64,000 nt of DNA. Source: Diadophis punctatus similis (Eukaryota > Chordata > Lepidosauria > Squamata > Dipsadidae). Position numbers and translations under genes: made by a program. The stretch lies in assembly GCA_023053685.1 (NCBI GenBank), contig JALIGW010000005.1, forward strand, positions 24,270,001-24,334,000, given 5' to 3'. This document shows, one piece after another, positions 1-11,279 of the stretch; the first letter of the stretch is position 1, and each line of letters opens with the position of its first letter. Under the pieces are notes generated by a model, which worked only from the letters and a program-made list of their open reading frames with translations, searched no databases and was not told the DNA's origin.

Positions 1-497
1 CCTGGAATACTGCATCCAGTTTTGGTCGCCACGATGTAAAAAAGATGTGGAGACTCTAGAAAGAGTGCAGAGAACAACAACAAAGTTGATTAGGGAACTA
101 GAGGCTAAAACATAGGAAGAACAGTTGCAGGAACTGGGTATGTCTAATGAAAAAAAGGACTAGGGGAGACATGATAGCAGTGTTCCAAAATCTCAGGGGC
201 TGCCACAAAGAAGAGAGAGTCAAACTATTCTCCAAAGCACCTGAGGGTAGGACAAGAAGCAATGGGTGGAAACTAATCAAGGAGAGAAGCAACTTAGAAC
301 TAAGGAGACATTTCATGACAGTTAGAACAATTAATCAGTGGAACAACTTGCCTCCAGAAGTTGTGAATGCTCCAACACTGGAAGTTTTTAAGAAGATGTT
401 GGATAACCATTTGTCTGAAGTGGTGTAGGGTTTCCTGCCTAAGCAGGGGGCTGGACTAGAAGACCTCCAAGGTCCTTTCTAACTCTGTTATTCTGAT
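1..497 (+). mobile_element. CR1 LINE, 3' end of ORF2 plus 3' terminus
   Basis: Plus-strand reading gives CR1 ORF2 C-terminal text such as LEYCIQFW, then LERVQR, and an ending rich in NQWNNLPPEVV and LEVFKKMLDNHL. After the stop comes the CR1 terminus (ggctggactagaagacctcc, then ggtcctttctaactctg and the short attctg end). The left end is cut by the window edge. A premature stop (tag in 'aaaacatagg') shows it is dead. It lies inside the ZRANB1 intron on the opposite strand to the gene. Confidence 0.85.
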
Positions 498-666
498 ATA
501 CAATATACCAAAAATATGTACAGTTAAACAAATTAGAAGTTTAAAAAAGGGAGCCTGGTAAGAATGAAGAGAAAAAGGTTGGGAATGAGGGGGGGAAGCA
601 TACAGAAGAATGATTGCTGAATGAGGATGAGAGAGTTATTATATAATGTGAATAGATAGAAAACGG

Positions 667-1549
667 TACAGGTAGTCAATTGTATGACCACAATTGAGCC
701 CAAAATTTTTGTTGCTGAGTGAAACATTAAGTGAATTTTGTCCCATTTTATGACTTTTCTTGCCACTGTTGTTAAGTGAATCATTGCAGCTGTTCATTTA
801 ATAACAGTTGTTAAGTGCAACTGGCTTCCTCATTGACTTTGCTTGTCAAAAAGTCACAAAAAGTGATTACATGATCCCAAGACACTGAAACCATCATAAA
901 TATGAGTCAGTTGCCAAGTGTCTGGATTTTGATCATGTGATCATGGGAATGCTGCAACGGTTGTAATTGTGAGGAACGGTCATAAGTTCCTTTTTGAAGT
1001 GTCATTGTAACCAGGATGGATAAAAATCAATGATTTTTAAAAAATAAAAATAAAAAAATGATTTTTTAAAAATTTAAATTGGATTATTTTATTTTATTTT
1101 TCAAATTTATTTTAATAAAATGCTTTTGGAATAAAAATCTATCTAAAGATAGTTTTCTATTTAAGATACATTAATAATTTAGTTTATTCAGCATGAAATG
1201 GAGCTTAGTTATGTAGCATGTGGCTGTATATTCTGCAATATTTACATTTTTGGTAAACTCATTCAATGAATCCAAGCTCTGCAAGCTGAGATAACATGCA
1301 CTCCATTGATGCATTCACACAATTTCACAGCAGCACACAATTTCTCCATTGATGCATTCACAATTTCACAGCACAATTTTTGACAGTTGCCCTTTAAAAA
1401 TTATGATTTAAATCGAGTTGATTTAAATCAAGCCTTTTTACTAGTGATTTAAATCGTGATTTAAATCGATTTGATTTAAATCAAATCCACCCTGGCTGTA
1501 ACTTTGAACGATTACTAAATGAACTGTTATAAATTGAGGACTACCTGTA
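667..1549 (+). mobile_element. TA-flanked ~390-bp MITE, copy 1 (interrupted)
   Basis: The ends are tacaggtagtc and gactacctgta, near-perfect inverted repeats bordered by TA. The interior has the family signatures 'caattgagcccaaaattt', 'cttgccactgttgttaagtg' and 'gactttgcttgtca'. A second element (1012-1494) splits it. Without the insert and one TSD copy it is about 392 bp, matching the uninterrupted copy at 31804-32188. There is no coding capacity, so it is non-autonomous. The TA border points to a TA-targeting transposase; the superfamily is not proven. Confidence 0.8.
1012..1494. mobile_element. hAT-like MITE nested in MITE copy 1
   Basis: Terminal inverted repeats are CAGGATGGATAAAAATC on the left and ...AAATCAAATCCACCCTG on the right. 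Imperfect 8-bp duplications flank it: attgtaac (1004-1011) and gctgtaac (1495-1502), 6 of 8 matching. CAGG/CCTG ends with an 8-bp duplication are typical of hAT elements. The interior is AT-rich with repeated 'gatttaaatc' blocks (about 1400-1490). There is no transposase. Confidence 0.75.
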
Positions 1550-2093
1550 GTTGAAAGAATACAGTTAAAGAGAATACCCAAATAGTTAAAATTTAAACAG
1601 TAGTAAGTCACACAGATTTGCTTCAATCATCCAAGCTCTGAAAAGGCAAAAAAGACAGGCCTTCAAAAACTGGATAATATTGAATACCAAACTGAAGCTA
1701 TCATCCTATACAGGAACAGAAAAGTCCTGATTGCAAAAGGAGTAGGGCAATTTGCAGGCTATTTATACGTTTTAACCTTCCCAAGGTTATGGAAGATGTT
1801 TTTTTTTAATTATGCACAAGGTACTACAACCTGTTCTATTACAGGGAGGAGTTACCCAATCCCTACTAATGGAAGGAAACTGCCCACCTGTCCAAAATAT
1901 GTTTCCTGCATTTTTTACATGCTACTCTTTTGTGAAATCTTCCAGAAAAGATAGTAATATGTCACACTCATTTTGTTCTTTTAGACTCCCACTGTGGTAA
2001 TGTCAAATTTTGTATGGCTATACTGAAAATGCAGCAATAAATGGTTCAAATGTGATCAATTTGCCACTTTCTGAAAAAGCAATAGTCCTTACA

Positions 2094-2462
2094 ACAGGTA
2101 GTTCTTACAATCACAATTGGGACCAGAGTTTCCATCATGAGTCATTGTGGTTAGACTCTATCTTACAATAATTTTTACAGCAGCCATTAAGTGAATCACT
2201 GCAAATGTTAAACAAATCACATGGTCATTAACCAAATCCTGTTCTCTAATGGGTATTTGGTCACAAATCATGGTCACAATTACGGGACATTGCACATGGT
2301 TGTAAATGCAAGCCAGTTGACAAGGGTCCAAATTGCAATCAAATGACCGCAGTGTGATACAATGATCCTAAGTGCAATTCAGATCAAAGTCATTTTTTCC
2401 AAAGCCGTTGTAAGTCTGCACTGTTGTTAAATGAACAGTTACAAGTCAAAGACTATCTGTAT
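2094..2462 (+). mobile_element. TA-flanked ~390-bp MITE, copy 2 (old)
   Basis: Starts 'acaggtagttcttac', ends 'gactatctgta', and keeps diverged family blocks such as 'cattaaccaaatcctgttc' and 'gccgttgtaagtctgc'. It is more diverged than the copies at 31.8 and 42.3 kb, so probably older. Confidence 0.65.
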
Positions 2463-2783
2463 TCATCAGCCAATAACAAAGCACAGATATTTCAGATATT
2501 TTCTCAACAAGTACCAGAATCTGAAACAGAATTGTAACACTTGCATAAAATATTTGCTAATAATTCTAATCAAATATTAAAATATCACCAAACAAATCTA
2601 AAAATTTATCTAAGCTTAATTCTGTTATGAACGGTATTAGTTAACCTTGTTTGGTATCTCCACATGAATAAAATGCTTCATGAAAGTTTTACCACAACAC
2701 CCACAGAAGAAAATTAGAAGTTGATACTTTTATACACTCTTTAAACCAGTTAAAAGTATAAATTAATAGCATCTCGTAATTAC

Positions 2784-2937
2784 CAGCAGGTAACGTAAAT
2801 GTAACAAGGTCAGTTAGGAAATAGCAAGCAAAATCTCCCTTCCGTTGATGAAGAGATGCAGCAATTTCACGCCGGATTTGTTCAGTGAGCTCCGGGCACA
2901 CCATAGCAGGAATGCACTTAGCTGCATGCTGGGATAC
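2784..2937 (-). CDS. ZRANB1: ZRANB1 coding exon 3 (AnkUBD, C-terminal part)
   Basis: This exon encodes about residues 335-385 of the deubiquitinase, starting VSQHAAKCIPAMVCPE and ending DLVTFTLPA. It forms the C-terminal part of the ankyrin-repeat ubiquitin-binding domain (AnkUBD) that precedes the OTU domain and helps present ubiquitin to the active site. The acceptor reads TTACAG with the first exon base at 2937; the donor is GTAATT at 2783. The length is 154 nt: 51 codons plus one base, so the next exon must supply two bases. Compared with the vertebrate protein as I recall it, it is nearly invariant. The substitution at SQHAAK (Q to H) is minor. There is no stop or frameshift. The M of 'AMVCPE' is internal, not a start. 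The next exons, with the OTU catalytic cysteine, lie beyond the left edge. Confidence 0.95.
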
Positions 2938-3572
2938 CTGTAAGATGACATTTAGTTACTTTCTTTGCTTTGAAAGATAAACGTATTACAGGTACAAAAA
3001 TATACATTATGAGATTTCTATTTCTATAGACACTTTTCAATCAACTCAGATTCAAGAACGAATTAACATGATCCATTATTTGAAGTGCTGAGGTAGGAAC
3101 AATTAAGAGACAATCTCACCTACTCCCCTCCACCCCACACTTCCTGTTCCCTCCCTCCCCATCTTTTAACGATAATTTTATTTCAGTTGTGATTTCCATT
3201 TTTATTGCTTTAGAAATATTTATCTTTTCGGATTTTAATGTTCAAGTGCTATAAGTCTCCCAGAGTTGTTTCAATGCAAGGGGAGGGAATTTGCACTTCC
3301 CTAGAGTGCATGAGAGTTCCCATTAATTCCATGTAGAAGAAAATTAGTCAGGAAGGATCAGCACTTTTTCTGATTCAGAAAATTAACTATATTACAAATT
3401 AAATGAAAAATTGTGCCAAAGATCTTACCTGAATGATCAGATTTAGACAAATCAAAGAAAACTGTGTTGTTAGTCTAATTTTTTAAGCAGCTCACTCTGA
3501 GGTTTTACCTATTACTGGCACCCAGATTCATTTAGTCTGGTGAGCGAACTAATGGCAGTCATAAAAACTCAC
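2938..3572 (-). other. ZRANB1: ZRANB1 intron 2
   Basis: A 635-bp intron with donor GTGAGT (3572 downward) and acceptor TTACAG ending at 2938. I see no repeat or other feature in it. Confidence 0.85.
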
Positions 3573-3760
3573 CTCTGTAAGCAGAACTGCTAACATATCT
3601 TGTCTCTGAAAACGTATTGCAAGGTGAACTAGCGTGTATCCCACATCAAAAGCAGAAGGCCGATTTAACAAGCGTACTTCATCTGCAGTAAGTTGCCGTG
3701 CAATATCTCCTCCTGATGATTTATAAGCTTCAATAGCAGCTAGATCACCTTCTACAACCC
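3573..3760 (-). CDS. ZRANB1: ZRANB1 coding exon 2 (AnkUBD, N-terminal part)
   Basis: Encodes about residues 272-334: it completes the glycine codon split with exon 1, then VVEGDLAAIEAYKSSGGD and so on, through RLLNRPSAFDVGYT to LAVLLTE. This is the first half of the ankyrin-repeat ubiquitin-binding domain; the 'GYTLVHLAIRF' stretch is the recognisable ankyrin helix-turn signature. The acceptor is CTCCAG ending at 3761; the donor is GAG then GTGAGT. The length is 188 nt: 2 bases, then exactly 62 codons, so it joins exon 1 (one base over) and exon 3 (phase 0) without a break. The Met that opens a longer reading (MSPG) lies in intron sequence and is not a start. The intact, highly conserved sequence implies a functional gene. 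Confidence 0.96.
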
Positions 3761-6686
3761 CTGGAGACATGGAAATTGTATCAGAATTTTTATTTTTAAA
3801 ATTTCTAATTAAAATTTTACTTTCAGATTCTTGGAATCCTGTTTAGGGAAATAAATGTAGTTGAGATTAAATAAAAGCTTCTCTGATAACAACATAACAT
3901 GCAAACAGTGCTGCAATAAGATTTTTTTCCCTACATTGTCTCTGAAAGTGTAGGTCATTCGATGATACCTCTCTAGGAAACAGAATGCAAACTGCCTCTT
4001 TGAAATGTGTGTATGTGTCTTTCAATTCAGACATAATAGTTTAAGAATAAATCAGCTTATACATAGTACATGACCACTGTAAAAAGAACTTAAACATTAT
4101 ATATTAAAAATGTTTTTAATAACAAATCTGCCTGTACTAACAATATGTTAACTAAGAAAGTTTCTTTGAAATGGACTTTAGAAGCACTCTGCTGAATTAT
4201 CTCACCCTCATCATACTTATTTAAATGAGTTAATATGAAATCCTGTATCAACTTGCCTAGGGAGATTTCACAACAGCCTGCATGTAGCTTGAATATGGTT
4301 GAGCATGATGCCATATTATTTACTGAATTCTTGTCAATCATAGCATACAACCTGTTGAGAGCTTTTTTTTTATCCCATTCGTATTCCAAAATAAAACCCA
4401 CATTGCCCTCCATTTCACCCTCTCAACATTTTGATGGACTCATATTGGAATGAAAACATCTGACGGGTCCAAGATTTCATACTGAATGTAATGATTAAAT
4501 AGCGATGGAACTTCAAAGTCCTAATCTTGTCAGAAACAACTAGATCACAATAAGAAAATTGCCACTTTCCCGAATTCTCCTCTGCAGAAATAAAGATTTA
4601 GCAAGAGACACGACAGCTTAAATATCAGGGATTTGGATTGCTGAGCATGAGATTAAACTTAAAAGATGAAATGTTCCCTTCTAACTCAATGATTCCAAGA
4701 TACAGATCATATGTCTTAGTACTACATATCAACTGTATAAAAATATGCCATTTCAAAATAGAAGTTTAGAAAAACCACCATCCTGTATTACAAGAAGCCA
4801 ACTGATAGAAAAGTGATGCGTTACCTGGGAAAAGATATCAATTTGTCATATCTTTAACTCACAAAGGATGCATCCAGTTGGTGCTCCATAAAAATAAAAT
4901 ATCAAGACTGAGAAAAAACTAAGAAAAAATGCTATACATGAATGGAAGATACTTTTTGAGAAGTGCTAAGTTACATACCAGTCATAAATAAGACAATAAA
5001 TGAGTGGATTTTATTAGAGATTCGTTTTAATATAATCCCCAAGATTCCAAGAGTATAGTAAATTGCTTAAAGAAAAAATAGATTTAATCTTTATTTAGGT
5101 TATTTTTTTAAGTCTCGTTAAAAAATGTTTTTAATGGGAATAAACTTCAAGAAACCAAAAATTCTGGTTCTCTTCCCAAGGAACAAAGTAACTGCTGGAG
5201 ATAAGTTCCACTCTAGGGTCATAGTAAGCTGAAAGAGAAACAAAAGTAAGTTGAACTAAATGCCACAGTATGGACAACATGAGAGACAAAAGGAGATGAG
5301 CAAAATTATTTATGAAAGCAAAATACCTTTACGGAAGCAGAAGATAATATAGAATGTTATCTTTTATAAAGAATGAGCAAAAATATATAATAGAATGTTG
5401 AAGAAGCTGACTACTTAAAAAATTTTTGCAAACGGATAATTATGCTTTACCTTAGAAAGTACTGTAGAGTGTTTAAGAGTTGGATTCGCAGATTTTGAAA
5501 AACTGATACTAATCTCTATTTAAGTATCTTTCCCCATAGGTTCTCAACAAAAAAGCTACAGATACTACATTCAGCACTAAGAACCTAAACAAAATATAAT
5601 TAAAGATAGTTAATAGCTTCACAGCATGGCAACAAGGGAAAGAACAATCATAAGAACAGAGTACTCAGACAGAAGGCTTACCCGTATCTTAACTTATTCA
5701 GAAAATGACAGAAATACTTCAGTTAGGCCACTAAAAGAACACGGAAATAAAACTGAAGTAGAAAATTGTACAAGTAGCTGTTTTGCATTAGGTTAGTAGT
5801 AGTATTTCTAAAAAAGTTATGGAAAGCACATATGTTATCCATATCAAGGGCACGTATACATTTTAGGCTGTCTTAAAGGCTCTCTTTTAATTGCTTAAAA
5901 CAATTAAAATTGTGTTTTAAAATTGTCTATTTGATAGAGTATGAACCCAACAGAAAATGATTTCTTTATTTGCTAGTGATATATAACAAAGTTCTTCGCC
6001 AATGGATTATCAATGTAGCCCCAAGTTATTTACTTATAGACATCCACAGTGAAATTTTGGTGGCAAATGCCCCTATTATTTTCACTATCCTGCAGTTGGC
6101 CGAGTCCATATAAAGTACTTAAAGAAAACCCTATTCAGTTCCTTCCTATTCAGTTTCCCAAGACCAAGAGAAGCTCAACTGTAGCACCAGATGCTGTTCT
6201 GCTCACCATAATAAAATTTACCCAACTGATGTCCAGATAAAAATGATATGAGCAATTCCACTTGCAAAGAAACTTGCAAATTCATCCAACAGGTTGGAAG
6301 ACATTTGGTCTCATTTATCATTCCCTAAAAAGGTTCAAGACACTCTAAACAAGATTACCAGGTGGAAATCCACAGGTTCAATAAAAGTGGAGAAAAGCTT
6401 TGTTTCTCTTCTTGTTGTCATAAAGGCTTGATCACAAGCCCGATGTTCAGATATTTAATTTTGCACATAAGTGTATAATTGCTTGATTGCAGAAAAACGA
6501 AACAAATTTCAATGCAGTATTTCTTTGTAAAACATATATAAAGTTGTGTAGAGATATACAATCAATTTTTTAAAAACACACTTCTGTTTGGTATAAATGC
6601 CAAAAGAAGAAAAGTCATGTTCTAAAGAACAGCAATTTAACATCTTCATTTAAGCTGGAATGCTAACTCAAATATTCATACAATTA

Positions 6687-7110
6687 CCGTATTTTTGGAG
6701 TACAAGACGCACCGGAGTATAAGATGCACCTTAGTTTTGGTGGAGGAAAATGGGGGGGGGGAATCTACCTACCAGGTATTAATCTGGCTAGCGTCCTTAG
6801 TCTGGTCAGCCTCAGCACATTATTTTATCCCCTGGTTAGGGCTGAAAAAAATCTTCTGAGGGAATAGCAATGAAAAAATCCTGCAAGGCGGGAAGATCGT
6901 TAGCACCTTGTTAGGGCTGAAAAAACCTTTTTCGGAGGGAGTAGCAATGAAAACAAGCCTGCAAGACAGGAAGAGCTGGGAAGATCGTTAGCACCTCGTT
7001 AGGGCTGGGGGAAAAAGCTTCAAAAAAGCTACATTCAGAGTATAAGACGCACCCAAATTTTCAGCCTCTTTTAGGGGGGGGAAAGGTGCTTCTTATAATC
7101 CAAAATACGG
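6687..7110. mobile_element. MITE with CCGTATTTTT termini
   Basis: Left end CCGTATTTTTGGAGTACAAG and right end CCAAAATACGG, inverted and both bordered by TA (6685-6686, 7111-7112). 'acaagacgcacc' near the left and 'tataagacgcaccc' near 7030 are family hallmarks. Internal blocks 'agatcgttagcacct' and 'gttagggctg' recur three times (about 6830-7010), so the interior contains imperfect tandem copies. It has no coding capacity. Confidence 0.75.
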
Positions 7111-8167
7111 TATACGGTAATTCACTCTTGAACGACAACTCACTATACACCTGAAACCTAAAAAACATGACAAAGTGGACAACTAAAACACATGTAGTAT
7201 TTGCCAAAAAAGAAAAGATTTGCTTCAAAAAACATCTGACTCCAAAACTATCCAAATAAAATTCCCTTTACTAATAATCAATTATGGATTATATTCAAAG
7301 TAAAATGCTGCTGGAGTAACAAGAAAGAGTGGGAGAAAAAAACTGGTACAAAAATGCTGGACAAGGCACAAACAAGAATACGGAAATGTATTCTTACACT
7401 AATGAAATAAAGCAAATTAAGTAAGGCACATATTTCTTCTCCTATTTTCTTCCATTTATACGCCTACTTCCTTGAATACTAAGGCACTCTCAGAAACTGT
7501 GGAAAATCGGTGGCTAAAGGGTGTTAAAATCTATTTAACAAATCATTCAAATATCACTTTCAAAATAATCCAATACAAACCTAAATTACATGTTACTCAC
7601 AGTTACTGGAGTCAAACCTAAGCTGAAAAAGACACCTGAAATATGGAAAAATAACAAAGAAATGCTGTTAATCCTTCTTTCCTTCTAATCTTTTACCTTT
7701 TCCAGCAAAGATTCCTAGCAATTTATCTCCCCTGCTGTTTTAGATTGGATCACTGGATTACATATTATATAATATTTCAAACAATAGAAAACATCTTGCA
7801 TAATCCATGGCCAATTGAACTGAACAAATTTCATTAGCGAGATTTAACAGTTCAAAACTTTTGTAAGTCTCCTCCTATTTGAACAATTTGTCTCTACCAC
7901 TAACTAAAATAATATTTTTATTAAGCCCATGGAAATCATACTATATGTCTGATTGGCTTATTTCAGTCTTCTGTTGTAGACTATAATTATTTTAGAAATG
8001 AACAGAATTGCAACTAATTAATATGCAGCAGATATACATTCTGTCCAATACTAAAAGATGAAAAAAAGCAAGTATACTGAATAGCTGCATATACTGTGTA
8101 GTTACACACACAAAGTTAGAAACAGTAAAGATAAAATTGGAAGCAGGGAACAAACCAATTTACTCTA

Positions 8168-8298
8168 CCATGTTTCCATGAAAATAAGACCAAACCAGAA
8201 AATAAGCCCTAGCATGATTTTTCATGATGCTCGTAATATAAGCCCTACAACAAAAATAAGCCCCCGTTAAGGTTGTCAGCCAGACGGACACATTTTAG
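8168..8298. mobile_element. MITE with CCATGTTTCC terminus (left part)
   Basis: Begins after TA with CCATGTTTCCATGAAAATA and carries 'aaaataagccctagcatg' blocks. It is a relative of the element that follows immediately and lacks its own right terminus. Confidence 0.6.
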
Positions 8299-8300
8299 TA

Positions 8301-8403
8301 CCGTATTTCCCTGAACATAAGACCTAACCGGAAAATAAGCCCTAATGCATCTTTTGGAGCAAAAAATTATATAAGACCCAGTCTTATTTGGGGGGAAACA
8401 CGG
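8301..8403. mobile_element. Short complete MITE (CCGTATTTCCC / GGGGAAACACGG)
   Basis: A 103-bp unit with inverted termini CCGTATTTCCC and GGGGGAAACACGG, bordered by TA on both sides (8299-8300, 8404-8405). It lies directly beside a related partial element, either inserted into its TA end or duplicated in tandem. Confidence 0.65.
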
Positions 8404-8775
8404 TATCTGCCTCAAATGCTTACTCGGATCATATAATTTTTTCTTAGATTAAAGTAAGTAAGTTCCTTAACTTCATACTGCATTTCCATCCTGGAGAGGC
8501 AACTCATTATAGGTTTGGTGGTTTGATTAAAGAAGGGATTATCTAGAATAGAATGCAATTTTACAAAGAAGAATAAAGAATACATATTTGTGTTTATGTA
8601 CACATAAAGGGGAACTACAAGCAAAATACTGAACTGTGCACCAGAAATTTGCCTCCAGGGATTTTGGGACAATGTCAGTTTTCTTGATCCATTTGAATCT
8701 AGTTTCAGGTTGGTTATAGAACAAAAACTGCTTTGGTCATGTTGCTGAACAATCTACACCAAAACCTGAATGAAA

Positions 8776-8912
8776 ATATTATGCTCTCTGGGTGATCCAT
8801 GAGTATCTGATTATGATTAGTCGTATTGTGTTGGGATGGGATCCAGAGGAAATCTTTTATGGAGGCTCCAATCTTTTCTAGAGGTAGGTTCAAAATGGAA
8901 ATGCTCAGAGAG
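8776..8912 (+). repeat. Direct repeat A1 (137 bp)
   Basis: Runs from 'atattatgctctctgggtg' to 'aatgctcagagag'. A copy at 9230-9366 differs at one position that I can find (tcgtattg versus tcatattg). It flanks the inserted block B1. Confidence 0.9.
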
Positions 8913-8921
8913 TATCTTAGT

Positions 8922-9235
8922 CCCAAAGTATCTTAGTCCCAGAACATGCAGGGTTTGGGCCTGATTATTCAACTGTGGACCAGTACAGAATATTACATCA
9001 TCTAGCCAAAACATACTATAACTTTCTAAAAGGTGGTCCTTGTGTTGTTTTCATAAATCTAAAAGTGCCCTTTTACTCTACACTACATGAGAAATTCTGA
9101 AGAAATTAGCTACAATATTGACTGATTTTTGTTTTCTTAAATTGGCAAAAATCATTACAATCAGATACCAATAGACGAAGGAAATATTTTCCTATTATAC
9201 AGTTTTAGCCCCATTGTTGTATAATCTATATATTA
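8922..9235 (+). repeat. Inserted block B1, copy of 11413-11728
   Basis: Runs from 'cccaaagtatcttag' to 'ataatctatatatta'. It matches 11413-11728 with about nine differences by eye, in the same orientation, 2.5 kb away. In the distant copy the block is part of a longer LINE fragment; here it starts and stops abruptly between the A repeats. So this copy is the derivative. Confidence 0.9.
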
Positions 9236-9366
9236 TGCTCTCTGGGTGATCCATGAGTATCTGATTATGATTAGTCATATTGTGTTGGGATGGGATCCAG
9301 AGGAAATCTTTTATGGAGGCTCCAATCTTTTCTAGAGGTAGGTTCAAAATGGAAATGCTCAGAGAG
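9230..9366 (+). repeat. Direct repeat A2 (137 bp)
   Basis: Second copy of the 8776-8912 sequence. It shares six bases (atatta, 9230-9235) with the end of B1, a microhomology at the junction. Confidence 0.9.
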
Positions 9367-9947
9367 ATTATTGTCATTGGATTATAATTTCTTTTAGAGT
9401 TTTGGTTACTTCCACCTGGCATCTGGGCTTTACTGATTTCATTACTATAATAATGATTAACTCCATCATGCCTTTCCAATGAAATAAAAGAAACTGTTCA
9501 AAGATCATGTTTCATGTTGGAAATTACAGCGTCAACAAACTACAGGCTGTTTCTAAATCTTTTGAGGGCATGAACATAATTGACATTAGTGGTCCAACTA
9601 AACTAATTACTGGAGAACCAATCCTGTCACTAGAACAAATGTTTTACTTCAGAGATTCTAAACGTCTGGGGTCCAGTTGGCACATTTGAAAAAACGTTCA
9701 TTATGGTGGGTATGGCCCATCACAAAATATTTATAAACTCAAAAGCAAAAAGTGCTTGAGTACAGCAACCATTTTCATTTTCTTTTAGGACTATGGAAAT
9801 TAAGCTATGACTTGAGGCTAATATTTTGCAAATTAAAAAATAAAATCAGATAGATTAACAGAGCTTTTCAAGCACCAAGAAATATGTTACAAGCACTATT
9901 ATTCTGAACTACATATTTATTTTCCATTTAAACAATTGTAGCCTACT

Positions 9948-10200
9948 GTTCAGCCTTCATAAACTTCAGCTGGCCCAAAAAGTTGCAACTGAAGTACTGA
10001 CTGGCAACATTTTTAGGGAGCATATAAATCTCTTGCTACAATAAGATGTTCTGAAAGACACCGAAAATCTGGCTATTCTCCCAGATCTTGGGGGAGGTTG
10101 TTTAATGAGTCCTGTAAGAATTTGTTCTGTCCTGCATTTTTTTCTGGACACAGAACATCTGTTTCTCTATTATATGAATAAATGTAAATAAACAAAAAGT
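9948..10200 (+). mobile_element. Possible LINE fragment (L2-like)
   Basis: Plus-strand translation gives LQLAQKVATEVLTGN and FREHINLL, resembling the LQxAQNAAARxLTG motif of L2/CR1-type ORF2 C-termini. No longer frame survives. Weak call. Confidence 0.35.
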
Positions 10201-10351
10201 GATTTGCTATTATTTGTGTTCAATATCCAGTTCCAAATACGACTGTCTTCCGAGTAAGACCACTTACTCTCATACATTATTCTCTCTCGATTTTAAGCTT
10301 TCCATCTGACAATTATCAAATGCATATTTAGGGAGATGAAGAGAGAACGTT

Positions 10352-10591
10352 ATAGCAATAGCACTTAGACTTATATACCACTTCATAGTGCTTTACAGCC
10401 CTCTCTAAGCGGTTTTACAGAGTTCAGCATATTGCCCCCAACAATCTGGGTCCTCATTTTACCGACCTCAGAAGGATGGAAGGCTGAGTCAACCTTGAGC
10501 CTGGTGAGATTTGAACAGCTGAACTGCTGAACTAGCAGTCAGCTGGAGTAGCCTACAGTAGCTGCATTTAACCACTGCGCCATCTCGGCTC
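10352..10591 (-). mobile_element. tRNA-derived SINE, (TTGCTA)-tailed family
   Basis: Reverse orientation. It starts at the tail 'tagcaatagcacttagac', continues through 'caatctgggtcctcatttta' and 'ggctgagtcaaccttgagc', and ends at the pol III head 'gcgccatctcggctc'. Same family as 12969, 27580, 37284, 48842 and 57472. Confidence 0.85.
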
Positions 10592-11279
10592 TATCATAAT
10601 GCCTCCAGGTCTGGAGACTCTTACTACTTCAAAGATGAAGCTAACACTCTTTCCCTCAAGAAATGATGCTAATTTTTTATTAATGAAAGCTATTGGTGTT
10701 TAAGCAGATTCATTGGCTGAGTTTGGTTCATATTTGTTATTTTTACTGATAAGTTTTAATGGTATTTTAATTATTTTTTTGTCTATTTTAATTGTAATTC
10801 TGATTTGATTTTACTTGATGTATTTTATTATCATTAGCCACTTTAAGACTGTTTGAAGAGGAGAAATATAAAGTAAATAATTAAATTGCTGATGTTCAAT
10901 TATTTTAACTTCATATTATTCTGCAGTATATATGACACATCACAACTGAAGATGACTGCCTGTTCTCACACCTCACCTCCCAATCTTCAACAAAATATAA
11001 CTCAGCTAGCAACAATAATTTAACCTTTGGTGATTCTTGGTATGTACATTTCTGTCATTTATTAAATATAGCTTTAGGTGGAGAGCCTTCCATCTTTTCA
11101 CCAGATGATCCCCTTTGTGAATGGCTCCCAGAAGTTACAGACGATCAGAAAGAAGTAAAAACAACAAATCCAGTTACACCAGAATTCCTAAAATCTAGGT
11201 TCGTCTGACCTATGTCTGTGCCAGCCCTTCACTTCACTGCCATAAATAACTTTCCTGATACTAAAACAGTGGTTTAATT

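Larger units (their letters stand above)
1..2783 (-). other. ZRANB1: ZRANB1 intron 3 (partial)
   Basis: Intron between the exon at 2784-2937 and the next coding exon, which lies left of the window. It starts at the donor GT at 2783-2782. It holds a CR1 end (1-497), a TA-flanked MITE split by a hAT-like MITE (667-1549) and a second MITE copy (2094-2462). I see nothing recognisable in 1550-2093 or 2463-2783. Confidence 0.8.

Noticed and set aside
4090..4413. 107-codon open frame in ZRANB1 intron 1
   Set aside because: No domain, start context or splice structure, and composition equals the AT-rich intron. A chance frame.
8776..9366. A1-B1-A2 read as a small LTR element
   Set aside because: The A repeats lack TG...CA ends, there is no primer-binding site or polypurine tract, and B1 has a near-identical source elsewhere.
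9507..9689. 60-codon frame beginning MFHVGNYSVNKLQ
   Set aside because: Reads like ordinary protein, but I recognise no family and see no flanking splice sites. Could be a repeat or an old pseudogene; not supportable.
11070..11220. Acidic frame text GGEPSIFSPDDPLCEW
   Set aside because: It sits next to decayed LINE sequence and has no independent support as an exon.
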